Under the pieces are notes generated by a model. It did not search any database and was not told the DNA's origin. It saw nothing but the letters and a program-made list of their open reading frames with translations. Shown here piece after piece: positions 35,748 through 43,135 of a stretch of 64,000 nt of DNA (position 1 is the first letter of the stretch; each line of letters begins with the position of its first letter). The stretch is from positions 1-64,000 of the forward strand of contig JAQXHN010000033.1 in NCBI GenBank assembly GCA_029007295.1, in the 5' to 3' direction. The stretch is from Clostridia bacterium (GTDB lineage: Bacteria > Bacillota > Clostridia > Oscillospirales > CAG-272). The translations under genes were made by a program, and so were the position numbers.

Positions 35748-36317
35748 TTATTTGTCGCCACCGTCAGCTTTATCCTTGCGGTAGGGACGATAAATTGATA
35801 TCACAAATTCAATAAAATATATAATTACAATTATAAAAAGCGGAAAAACGGTAAGGAAAAAGGAAACTTTTTTATCAGACAAAAAGCCTAAAATTTTTCC
35901 CATTTTTACCGATGAAAAAACAACCTTGCCTATTACATTCTTTTCATCGACTTTATATTTATCAACACTGACATGTGCGTCGCCGATTGTTGTAAATATT
36001 TTTCTCTTTCCGTCGTTTTCGATTGCATAAATTCGGTGAGTATTAACTTTACCGTATATATCGGGATCGGATGATCTAAATGATATTATATCACCTACTT
36101 TTAATTCATCCGCCTCGGTAGTATGTATTATAATTACAGTACCCGCTTTCAGCGTCGGCTCCATACTTCCCGTTGTAATTCTGTAAAGCCTGTAGCCGAA
36201 AAGCGAGACGCCGTCGTCCGATCTTATAATAAGAGTAAATAACAGAAACGAAAGCGATAAAATAACAAGTATTACCGAGATTACGGTAAAAAACTTTGAT
36301 TTCTTGTTTTTTTTCAT
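35748..36317 (-). CDS. SipW-type signal peptidase I (second copy)
   Basis: A 189-aa membrane protease. One N-terminal helix, catalytic Ser51 in TTGSMEPTLKAG and His94 in KVNTHRIYAI: the serine-histidine pair of the archaeal/ER-type, SipW-like class, unlike the serine-lysine pair of ordinary bacterial signal peptidases. A C-terminal helix (FFLTVFPLFIIVIIYFIEF) gives a second anchor. It should process the W-F type precursors encoded nearby. Starts five bases after the DUF2357-like gene. The other copy is at 39.8 kb. Confidence 0.87.
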   Translation of the reverse strand: MKKNKKSKFFTVISVILVILSLSFLLFTLIIRSDDGVSLFGYRLYRITTGSMEPTLKAGTVIIIHTTEADELKVGDIISFRSSDPDIYGKVNTHRIYAIENDGKRKIFTTIGDAHVSVDKYKVDEKNVIGKVVFSSVKMGKILGFLSDKKVSFFLTVFPLFIIVIIYFIEFVISIYRPYRKDKADGGDK

Positions 36318-36322
36318 TGATG

Positions 36323-38125
36323 TTATTTATTATCGTCCGCTTTCAATATACTTTCCGGAATCATCTGAATAAAATCCGTTTTTAAATCGTCCGATTGACC
36401 ACCGATTACCGGAGCACCGGATTCGGAAATATCAGCATTTTCCCTTGTGTTATTTTGCTTTGACTTTGCACTGTCCTTCTTTAGAGCAATTTTATTCTTC
36501 TCTTTTTCTTTTTGAGCTTTTGCTTTAGCCTTTTCTTTTTCCTTAAGGGCCAGCGCCTTAGCCTTCTCTTTTTCCTTTAATGCCAAAGCCTTTGCTTTTT
36601 CTTTTTCCCTTAACGCCTTTTCTTTCGCTTTAGCTTTTTCTCTTTCCTTTTGAGCTCTTTCCTTTGCCTTAGCTTTTTCTTTCTCTTTAATGGCTAATTC
36701 TCTGAGCTTTGCCTTTTCCTTTTCCTTTTTCGCTTTTTCTTTTGCTTTCTCAAGCTCCTTTGCTTTCCTTGCGGCTGCTTTTTCTTTCTCCCTTTGAGCC
36801 AGAAGCTTTTGTCTTTCCTTCTCCTTCTCGATTGCTCTTTGTTTCTGAAGCTTTTCTCTTTCTTCCTTACGCTTCCTTGCCGCTTCTTCCCTTTCAATTC
36901 TCAAGCGTTCTTTTTGCTTTTCCTTCTCTATGCGTTTCTTTTCAATCTCAGCAAGGCGCGCTTCTTCTTCCCGACGGGCCTTTTCAATCGCAAGACGTTC
37001 CGCTTTATCCGCTTCAAGAGCATTTTTAATAGCTTCTTCAACGACAGAATCGTCTTTTTCACGTTTTTTCGCAGCTCTCGTAATTTCGTCGAGAAATACC
37101 TTTCTAACCTCCGTTTCGGTTACGTTATAATCTTCAACGATTTCTTCAATAATATTCTTAATAAACTTGGGTTTAATCTGTCTTTGCTTTCTATGAGTAT
37201 CGTATTCTTCATCGGAATCTGCATTTTTCTTTAAACACATATAATTTAAAGCTAACGTATTATAAAGTGCAAATACACTCTGTTCGTCAAGCTGCTTATA
37301 TTCATTAATCGAATCAATAGAATAGCCGATTTCATTGTATGTTTCAATGAACTGCCAAAGCATAAGACACTTTTTGAAATTCGGATCCTTTAGAATTACG
37401 TTGGTTCTCATAATCGGAGGACGAACCGGAACGCTTCCTTTCATACTCTTTGCAAAAGGCGAAAGCATAAATCCCTTTAAAATTCTGTCAAGACGGTCAA
37501 TACGGGCAAAAGCATTCATATGCTTAGTATCCGTTTCAAGCATGGATTGCGTTTGGTGAGCGCTTATCTCTACCTTATACGAAACGTTTTCATCTGTATT
37601 AACAAAATTGCCCTCCATACCGAGCTCTGCAATTTCCTCATCCTCGGTAACGGCAAAAAGAACGTTTCTCCTCGTCTCGACAAACTCTAAAACCCTTTTA
37701 AGCAATGTATATATAAAGCGGTTCTCATAAATATCAAAGCTCTCTTCACGGTATACGTTTAAAATCTCATTCGGAGTAACATTTCCTTTAGGGTCAACCT
37801 TGGCGATGAGATTGGTATGCTGTGCAAGATGACGTACAGATTCGTTTGTTATGCGACGCGCTTTCTCGATCGGTACAATCTCATCCTCCTGAACTATAAA
37901 TCTTCGGGGGTTTCGTATTATCGAGTCAAGCTCAACTATACAGTCTTCGATTTGAGTTATCCATCTGTCATCAATTTTTTTATCCCTTTTCTTATGATAA
38001 AAGGATATTTTCTTTCTGCCGGCGCCGATATTTGCAATAACAAAATTATAGAAATCGTCGCTCTCAACCAAGTCAACAAATTTATTATAATATTCCCGAT
38101 AGACTTTTTCAACTTGCTGTGACAC
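36323..38125 (-). CDS. DUF2357-like protein with long Lys/Glu/Ala helix
   Basis: A 600-aa cytoplasmic protein. The first 330 residues are mainly helical, with DIYENRFIYTLLKRVLEFVE and FIETYNEIGYSIDSI, resembling DUF2357, a domain coupled to McrB-like ATPases. No PD-(D/E)XK nuclease motif is visible. Residues about 345-555 are an extreme charged segment built of EKEKAKA and REKEKAKAL units, predicted to be a single stable helix or coiled coil over 30 nm long. The tail (about 45 aa) is polar. Start GTG, with GGAG upstream. It lies 37 bases after the AAA+ gene and 5 bases before a SipW-type gene. Function unknown; partner of the ATPase is inferred. Confidence 0.65.
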   Translation of the reverse strand: MSQQVEKVYREYYNKFVDLVESDDFYNFVIANIGAGRKKISFYHKKRDKKIDDRWITQIEDCIVELDSIIRNPRRFIVQEDEIVPIEKARRITNESVRHLAQHTNLIAKVDPKGNVTPNEILNVYREESFDIYENRFIYTLLKRVLEFVETRRNVLFAVTEDEEIAELGMEGNFVNTDENVSYKVEISAHQTQSMLETDTKHMNAFARIDRLDRILKGFMLSPFAKSMKGSVPVRPPIMRTNVILKDPNFKKCLMLWQFIETYNEIGYSIDSINEYKQLDEQSVFALYNTLALNYMCLKKNADSDEEYDTHRKQRQIKPKFIKNIIEEIVEDYNVTETEVRKVFLDEITRAAKKREKDDSVVEEAIKNALEADKAERLAIEKARREEEARLAEIEKKRIEKEKQKERLRIEREEAARKRKEEREKLQKQRAIEKEKERQKLLAQREKEKAAARKAKELEKAKEKAKKEKEKAKLRELAIKEKEKAKAKERAQKEREKAKAKEKALREKEKAKALALKEKEKAKALALKEKEKAKAKAQKEKEKNKIALKKDSAKSKQNNTRENADISESGAPVIGGQSDDLKTDFIQMIPESILKADDNK

Positions 38126-38162
38126 GATACTTTACTCCATACATAATTTTGAATTTAATTTA

Positions 38163-39746
38163 TCAGAAAAGCTTCTTTAATCTAAGCAGATATTCCTTGG
38201 AGGTCTGCATATTTTGCTTGCCGAACATCTTATCCATATATGTAATAAGACCGTCGATTTCATCGCGAATAAATGAAAGATTTAGGCTCTCGAATTTGCG
38301 GAATACCTTTTGTGCAAGCACGTAATCAAGACCGTCTATTTCGGTTCCGCCGCAACCAACATAAGCCGGAACAAAATCCTTTAGCTGTTTAACAATACGG
38401 TTGCCGAAAGCGAGACGGAAATGTTCAATAACATAATCGTCCAGCTCTGAAATTTTATCAAGGTTCTCTTTTGAAACTTTATATTTTTGTTTAGCGTCGT
38501 CAAACATAGCTTCCAAATGTTTGTACGACAATGCAAGATGTCCGGTATACGGAGCGTCAAAATATTTACCCTTAGTATTTATGTCTATAGGCATTGCACG
38601 GTCATAAACCTTATCCGTAATGGCAAATGTAGAGTCGTCGTTGTTTGCCGTTCCGATATACCACATATTTTCAGGCAATTTCATTCTTCCTTCTACTACC
38701 ATTCTGGGGTCTGACGGCCATGCGGACGGAACGAGGTCTACAACCCACTCGTCTCTCGTCGGCATTTCAAGAATAGACAGCAACTCGGCAAAATAGTATT
38801 CTACTCGAGCTATATTCATCTCGTCAAGTATAGTAACGTATATGTTGTCGGTATACTTTGCTTCGTACATTTTCTTTAATACTTCGGTTTCGTTAAATCT
38901 CTTGGTAAATTCATTAAAATAACCGAAAAGCTCGGTGCGGTCTCTCCACGAAGGCTGAACCGACGCTATTGTTGCGTCATTCTGCAAAAATTTACCGAAT
39001 GCATATGGCAACGATGTTTTACCTGTACCTGATATACCCTGTAATATAAGGAGTCTTGTAGATGCAAACGACGCAATAAAAAGTCTAATAATTTTTTCGT
39101 CGTAGAAAAGCCCCATTCTTGAACATGCAAAATTGCGGAACATGTCGCATATTTCGGGAAGTGTAATATCGTTATTGTACACGGGAGCTACATAGTCGGC
39201 ATAGGATATGTCAACCATTTTCAGCTTATAAAATCTTCCTATCTCGTCATCAGTCAAAGGCTTGGGAGTATCAACCGAATCAGCTTCTTCCGTTTGATTT
39301 TCATCGGTAGAAGCATTCTCGGCAGCGTCTCCTACAGTTAAGTTTTCGTCATAACTGTCAGGGGCAAGACCCAGCTGAGAAACCTTCATTGCAAGTATTT
39401 TATCTTTTTCTTTTGTAATCTTTATTATCTCTCTGTTGAGACGTCCGACCTCTTCAAGCACTTCTTCCTTTGAAACAAGGGACTCGCGGAATCTTATATA
39501 CTTTCTGATCAAAAGATAGATAAGGAAAAGAATAGACGCAATAAGGGCGAGCATTACAAGAGCGATAAAAACGGAAAGCACCCATTCCAGCACGCCGAAA
39601 TCCTTGCTGTATTCACCGAATACCTTTATATATTTCGGAAAATTAAATATTTGGACTATACCGTTAAAAATTCCGGTAATAATTTTCCATAGTCCTCCTA
39701 AGAATACAAGAATAAAATCTTTAGAAAATTTTGCGAGGTTCTCCAT
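38163..39746 (-). CDS. Membrane-anchored McrB-like AAA+ ATPase
   Basis: A 527-aa protein. Residues 54-80 are a membrane helix (LSVFIALVMLALIASILFLI), followed by a coiled coil (100-125) and an acidic linker. The AAA+ domain has Walker A GISGTGKTS (237-245), Walker B VTILDEMN (304-311), and the sensor text YIGTANNDDSTFAITDKVYD, matching the GTMNTADRS region of McrB. Whether it uses GTP or ATP is unknown. The partner is the DUF2357-like protein 37 bases downstream. It sits between two SipW-type peptidase genes rather than beside a restriction or defence gene. Strong ribosome site AGGTAGGAA. Confidence 0.82.
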   Translation of the reverse strand: MENLAKFSKDFILVFLGGLWKIITGIFNGIVQIFNFPKYIKVFGEYSKDFGVLEWVLSVFIALVMLALIASILFLIYLLIRKYIRFRESLVSKEEVLEEVGRLNREIIKITKEKDKILAMKVSQLGLAPDSYDENLTVGDAAENASTDENQTEEADSVDTPKPLTDDEIGRFYKLKMVDISYADYVAPVYNNDITLPEICDMFRNFACSRMGLFYDEKIIRLFIASFASTRLLILQGISGTGKTSLPYAFGKFLQNDATIASVQPSWRDRTELFGYFNEFTKRFNETEVLKKMYEAKYTDNIYVTILDEMNIARVEYYFAELLSILEMPTRDEWVVDLVPSAWPSDPRMVVEGRMKLPENMWYIGTANNDDSTFAITDKVYDRAMPIDINTKGKYFDAPYTGHLALSYKHLEAMFDDAKQKYKVSKENLDKISELDDYVIEHFRLAFGNRIVKQLKDFVPAYVGCGGTEIDGLDYVLAQKVFRKFESLNLSFIRDEIDGLITYMDKMFGKQNMQTSKEYLLRLKKLF

Positions 39747-39797
39747 AAATTCCTACCTACCTTTGTAGTTATTTTAATAGTGCATAAAGAAAATTAT

Positions 39798-40541
39798 TTA
39801 TTCTTTCCCGTCGTTTATTTCTTGTGAAGCCGCATTATTTTCAGTCTCGGATTTCTGCTTTAAAAGATACTCTTCAATAGCCTTTTGCTTTTGGGCTTCC
39901 GTTAAATTATCTCCGTTTGTAATATTTTTGGAATATTTATATTCAACCAAAGCTTTAACAAACTTAAATAATGCGTAAAAGAAGAACAGAGCAAGCGGTA
40001 TTACAAGTAAAAACAGAATTCCGTTGGAAGAAATTATAAAATCAATTACCTTTCCGCCGCCTTTAATCAGTATACCGTCGTCTTTGCCCTCGCGTGAATA
40101 ACGAGCAATAATTTTATCATAAGCTAACGTCTGCTCGTCCGGACCCGGATTGTCATCGCCTTTTGTAGTTATAATCATTGAAGAACCCTTGCCTTCAATG
40201 TCTGTAATACGGTGAACGATTATATCCGGACTTCCGTCCTTATTAACATCTTCTCCCCAAAAAGCTATAATATCGCCCTTTGAAAGGTTATCTTCTTTAA
40301 CATCGGTTTTACAAAGGATTAAATCGCCTCGGTAAAATAACGGCTCCATAGAAGGTGACTTAATGGAATTTACAGTATAACCGAATACCGTAGGAACTCC
40401 GTTTTTTGAAGTTGACAATGACATCAGAACGACGCAAACGGAAAACAGCAGATATACAACTAAAATTATATCTATGACAATTGATATTACCCGTTTCCAA
40501 ACAGGCTTTTTTACTGCGTTTGATTTTTCATTATCTTTCAT
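39798..40541 (-). CDS. sipW: SipW-type signal peptidase I (first copy)
   Basis: A 247-aa membrane protease with Ser64 in SPSMEP and His110 in IIVHRITD. Just before the histidine is a DVNKDGSPD loop (98-106) like a calcium-binding dockerin/EF-hand motif, unusual for the family. A second membrane helix (about 170-195) is followed by a 50-residue charged cytoplasmic tail. The track start is a TTG inside the Shine-Dalgarno (TTGAGGTT), so I use the ATG before KDNEKSN. It lies directly after the main TasA-like gene, its likely substrate. Confidence 0.88.
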   Translation of the reverse strand: MKDNEKSNAVKKPVWKRVISIVIDIILVVYLLFSVCVVLMSLSTSKNGVPTVFGYTVNSIKSPSMEPLFYRGDLILCKTDVKEDNLSKGDIIAFWGEDVNKDGSPDIIVHRITDIEGKGSSMIITTKGDDNPGPDEQTLAYDKIIARYSREGKDDGILIKGGGKVIDFIISSNGILFLLVIPLALFFFYALFKFVKALVEYKYSKNITNGDNLTEAQKQKAIEEYLLKQKSETENNAASQEINDGKE

Positions 40542-40603
40542 TGTTAACCTCAAAAAACAAAATTCATAAATTAAATTAGCGGGTTGTAAAAATGCGGGTA
40601 TTC

Positions 40604-40627
40604 CGTCAGGGGTTTTACCCCCCGACG
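40604..40627 (-). terminator. Hairpin between the TasA-like gene and sipW
   Basis: CGTCGGGGGG-TAAA-ACCCCTGACG folds on the minus strand, with one mismatch. It has no run of T directly after; TTTTT comes about 14 bases later. It may be a partial terminator or a mRNA-stabilising 3' end that gives excess of the first gene product. Confidence 0.5.
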
Positions 40628-40644
40628 AAATATGTACTGTATTA

Positions 40645-41331
40645 TTATTCAGCTACAAAATTTACGGAAATCGAACCGGATTTAATAGCTGCCGCACCCT
40701 TTGTAAAGATGTTGTCGGCGTTGCCGTCGTAGTAAACATAGATAGTTGCCTTAATAGCTTCAGTAGAAGTTACGGTAGAAGCAAGGGTCTTTGTACCGTT
40801 TCCGGAAGCAGAAAATTCTTCATAATCGTTTGCTGTAGCAATAATTACTCTGACAGCGGTATCGGTGTCTGCGCCGAATGTTACATTAGCCTTAAGGTTA
40901 GAGAGATCGGCAGTATCTTCGGTATTAGTGATATATACATCGCCGACTGCAACATAATTTGCAAAACCGGAAAGTGGGGCCTTTGTTCCGGAGTCCATTG
41001 CGGAAGCAGAAGCGTCTGAAGCCTTGGCCGTATACCAATTTGTTGCGAGAGCAACAGCGGAAGAATTTGCAAAGGTCTCATGAGCGGCAGGAGACAAAGC
41101 GCTTTCATTAATTGCCATATCTACTGTAGTTAAGCCCTGAGCCTGAATTTCCGATGCTGTTGTTTTATCTTTAGAGATAAGCAAATAACCGTCGCCGGCA
41201 TTGATATCAACTGAAATTCCGGTAGCCGTAACGGTATTATTGGTTGTAAACCATGCGTAAGAAGCTGTAGCAAGACAAATAATAGCTACAAGAAGAAGAA
41301 TGGTGGATGTGAATAATGCCTTTCTTTTCAT
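40645..41331 (-). CDS. TasA-like major fibre subunit candidate
   Basis: A 228-aa protein with signal FTSTILLLVAIICLATASYA followed by WFTTNNTVTATGISVD, the classic SipW-dependent pattern. The mature part (about 205 aa) is rich in Ala, Thr, Ser and Asp and poor in aromatic residues, as in TasA/CalY fibre proteins. The codon choice is even and the ribosome site AGGAGGAAT is ideal, so it is probably made in quantity. It is followed by a hairpin and then sipW. A long (about 130-base) leader carries a stem-loop. TasA forms biofilm fibres in Bacillus; identity here is by pattern only. Confidence 0.8.
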   Translation of the reverse strand: MKRKALFTSTILLLVAIICLATASYAWFTTNNTVTATGISVDINAGDGYLLISKDKTTASEIQAQGLTTVDMAINESALSPAAHETFANSSAVALATNWYTAKASDASASAMDSGTKAPLSGFANYVAVGDVYITNTEDTADLSNLKANVTFGADTDTAVRVIIATANDYEEFSASGNGTKTLASTVTSTEAIKATIYVYYDGNADNIFTKGAAAIKSGSISVNFVAE

Positions 41332-41349
41332 TTTTTGATTCCTCCTAAA

Positions 41350-41464
41350 TGAAATTATTTAAAAATTTATATACTATCTTAAATTGAGCTTGCTAAATAT
41401 TAATAAATACATGGCTATCGAACCCCGCTAGTATCCGATAAATATTTAAATTACTTTTTGTCAA
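41350..41464 (-). other. Leader region of the TasA-like gene with a stem-loop
   Basis: The minus strand has TTGACA at 41459-41464 but no good -10 at 17 bases. About 20 bases on, TATCG pairs with CGATA around GATACTAGCGGGGTT. The short text TAGCGGGGTT recalls part of c-di-GMP-I riboswitches, but the rest of that aptamer is absent. I record it as an unexplained structured leader. Confidence 0.35.
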
Positions 41465-41490
41465 TTAAGATAATAATATACTATGTCGGA

Positions 41491-41508
41491 GATAGCTTAT
41501 CAGCTATC
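41491..41508 (-). other. Hairpin across the stop codon of the 264-aa gene
   Basis: GATAGCT-GATA-AGCTATC is a 7-bp perfect stem whose loop holds the TGA stop. No T-run follows, so it is not a normal terminator; it may protect or slow the mRNA end. Confidence 0.45.
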
Positions 41509-42282
41509 CTGTATTGCGGTCATATCGACCGACAACGTCATTTTACCGCTGAGAATATCGTTTACACACTGAGGGTCGTTTCCTTCAACCCAGATTACAA
41601 AGGTAAATTTATCAACACCGTTTTTCTTTATCGGAACGGTTTCCTCTGTATATACGTCATCGGACAGAAATTCTATCATATTTTCTTCTCCCGGCGTATC
41701 GTTTACAGGAGCTTTTTTAAAAATTTTCTTTTCACCGTTTCTGATTAACATTATGCGGATTGCTTCATCAATATCCAGCTCCTTTGAAATTAAGCAAACC
41801 TTGTAATTGTATTCTATATCTTTTTCGGATTCATTGATTAAGTAATAGCTGTAAGCAAGATAGCTGGGATTGTCTTTGTCGCCCAAACCCACCGAAGAAT
41901 TATCCCCACCGACGGAAATCTCGTCAATGTTTTCCGGAATCCAACTATACGTACAGTGCCATAAGTCTTTAACGCTGGTGCCGTCAAGCTTTATCGTTCG
42001 GTTTGATAAATCACTGTTTTCGGATAAGGACAATAAATTTCTGGAACCTTTATCTACTATAACGGTAAATGACCCGTTTTCTTCACCGGTCCCGCCTATA
42101 ATGACTATGAAAACGCAGTAAAGCAAAAGAGTAAATACAAGCAGACTCAGCGCAACGGTTGATGTCAATTTAATTAAGCTCTGCATTCGCGCAACCTGCC
42201 GTCCGGTACGTTTCACTGCAAATTTTCTTTCTTGCTTAAAAAAGTCACTGCGTGAATTATCCGTCGGATTTGGCTCATTCAT
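41500..42282 (-). CDS. Membrane protein with TasA-like ectodomain
   Basis: A 260-aa protein: about 30 basic cytoplasmic residues (FFKQERKFAVKRTGRQVARM), one membrane helix (LTSTVALSLLVFTLLLYCVF), then a beta-rich outer domain (NRTIKLDGTSVKDLWHCTYS). The long positive N-terminus makes it look like an uncleaved type II anchor. YYLINESEKDIEYNYKVCLI resembles strands in SipW substrates. The track GTG lies within the ribosome site (GGTGA), so I use the following ATG. It precedes the TasA-like gene. Could be the fibre base or anchor (TapA-like role); inference only. Confidence 0.6.
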   Translation of the reverse strand: MNEPNPTDNSRSDFFKQERKFAVKRTGRQVARMQSLIKLTSTVALSLLVFTLLLYCVFIVIIGGTGEENGSFTVIVDKGSRNLLSLSENSDLSNRTIKLDGTSVKDLWHCTYSWIPENIDEISVGGDNSSVGLGDKDNPSYLAYSYYLINESEKDIEYNYKVCLISKELDIDEAIRIMLIRNGEKKIFKKAPVNDTPGEENMIEFLSDDVYTEETVPIKKNGVDKFTFVIWVEGNDPQCVNDILSGKMTLSVDMTAIQDS

Positions 42283-42333
42283 AATGCATTTCACCGCCTT
42301 TCAATGAAAATTCCGTAATAAAAACGAATAGTA

Positions 42334-43107
42334 TCAAATTGCTATATCTTCTCTTTCATTTTTCGAAAAGTATTCACCCTCAATTAAAAAGCATCTCATT
42401 CGCTTCATAATCTCAAGCTGCTCCTTTGTATCTATGCCGTCTGCGATAATAAGAATATCAAGCTTATCGCACAGCTCGATAATACTTTCCGTAATACCTA
42501 CAATCTTGCTGTCGTGTGAAATTCCTTCGGCGAAGGAAGCGTCAAGCTTAAGATAATCAACATCAATTACCGATAAGCTCAGCAGTGACGATGATTCTGC
42601 TCCAAAGTTTATTACGGCGATTTTAACTCCGTTTTCACGAAGCAATCTAAGATTTTCTTTTACGCCTGCATTCGCGGCCTGAAGCTCTGCTTCACTGATT
42701 TGAATGCAAAATACATTCGGAGAAATCCCGTTTTTTTCAACGATTTTACTAAATTCTTCGAAAAATTTCGATTTTCCCAAAAATTTAGGAGAAAGAGTAA
42801 CAAAAATACGGTTAACCGTCTTTCCCTGCAATTTCTTACGATTAATCATTTCGCATGCTTCGAGTATTTGCCATTTGCCGAGCTTTACCGCTAACTCGGA
42901 TTTGGACACGACTTTGGATATCCTGTTATAGGGGAGCGTCCCGAGCTTTGGATCGTTTATTTGCAGCGACGCCTCGTATCCGAGTACAACGTTTTCGCTC
43001 GTATCGTAGATTTGTCTGTACAAAAACTCAATAGGGCGAAGCGTTTCCCTTTTGTTTTTGCGGGGTCTGCCTCTTTTTTTCGGTATCTGAACTACAGTAT
43101 CAGCCAT
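42334..43107 (-). CDS. Degenerate EAL-domain protein with N-terminal AT-hook
   Basis: A 257-aa protein. Residues 10-20 read KKRGRPRKNKR, an AT-hook core (RGRP). The rest is an EAL fold: GYEASLQI stands for the EAL/EAL-LR site, VTLSPKFLG for the N-L-S site, YLKLDASF keeps the D-x-x-K-x-D motif, but the metal pair DDFG is INFG and the later glutamate of AEGVE is replaced (ADGID). Catalysis on c-di-GMP is therefore unlikely, while binding might remain. A TTG 12 codons upstream, overlapping the previous stop, is a second possible start. It lies between the 1901-aa gene and the membrane TasA-like gene. A role as DNA-binding c-di-GMP sensor is inference. Confidence 0.75.
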   Translation of the reverse strand: MADTVVQIPKKRGRPRKNKRETLRPIEFLYRQIYDTSENVVLGYEASLQINDPKLGTLPYNRISKVVSKSELAVKLGKWQILEACEMINRKKLQGKTVNRIFVTLSPKFLGKSKFFEEFSKIVEKNGISPNVFCIQISEAELQAANAGVKENLRLLRENGVKIAVINFGAESSSLLSLSVIDVDYLKLDASFAEGISHDSKIVGITESIIELCDKLDILIIADGIDTKEQLEIMKRMRCFLIEGEYFSKNEREDIAI

Positions 43108-43135
43108 TTTATTTCTCTTTTCATCAAATAAGTTT

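Noticed and set aside
36460-37000. Repeated ctttttctttttcc text as a possible repeat array or CRISPR
   Set aside because: Units are irregular, without spacers, and are explained by the EKEKAKA protein repeats.
36709-37234. Plus-strand ORFs rich in Phe, Leu and Ser opposite the DUF2357-like gene
   Set aside because: They are the mirror of the Lys/Glu/Ala-rich segment; no ribosome site and no independent coding signal.
36323-39746. Calling the AAA+/DUF2357 pair a McrBC restriction system
   Set aside because: The ATPase is membrane anchored, no nuclease motif is visible, and the neighbours are surface genes rather than defence genes.
41400-41430. tRNA or tRNA remnant (GGGGTTCGATAGCC resembles a T-arm)
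   Set aside because: The flanks do not pair as a T stem and no acceptor or anticodon arm is present.
41350-41464. c-di-GMP-I riboswitch before the TasA-like gene
   Set aside because: Only the short text TAGCGGGGTT agrees; the conserved GCAAACC and CGCAAAGCC parts are absent.
41491-41508. Terminator at the end of the 264-aa gene
   Set aside because: The palindrome holds the stop codon and lacks a T-run, so termination is unlikely.
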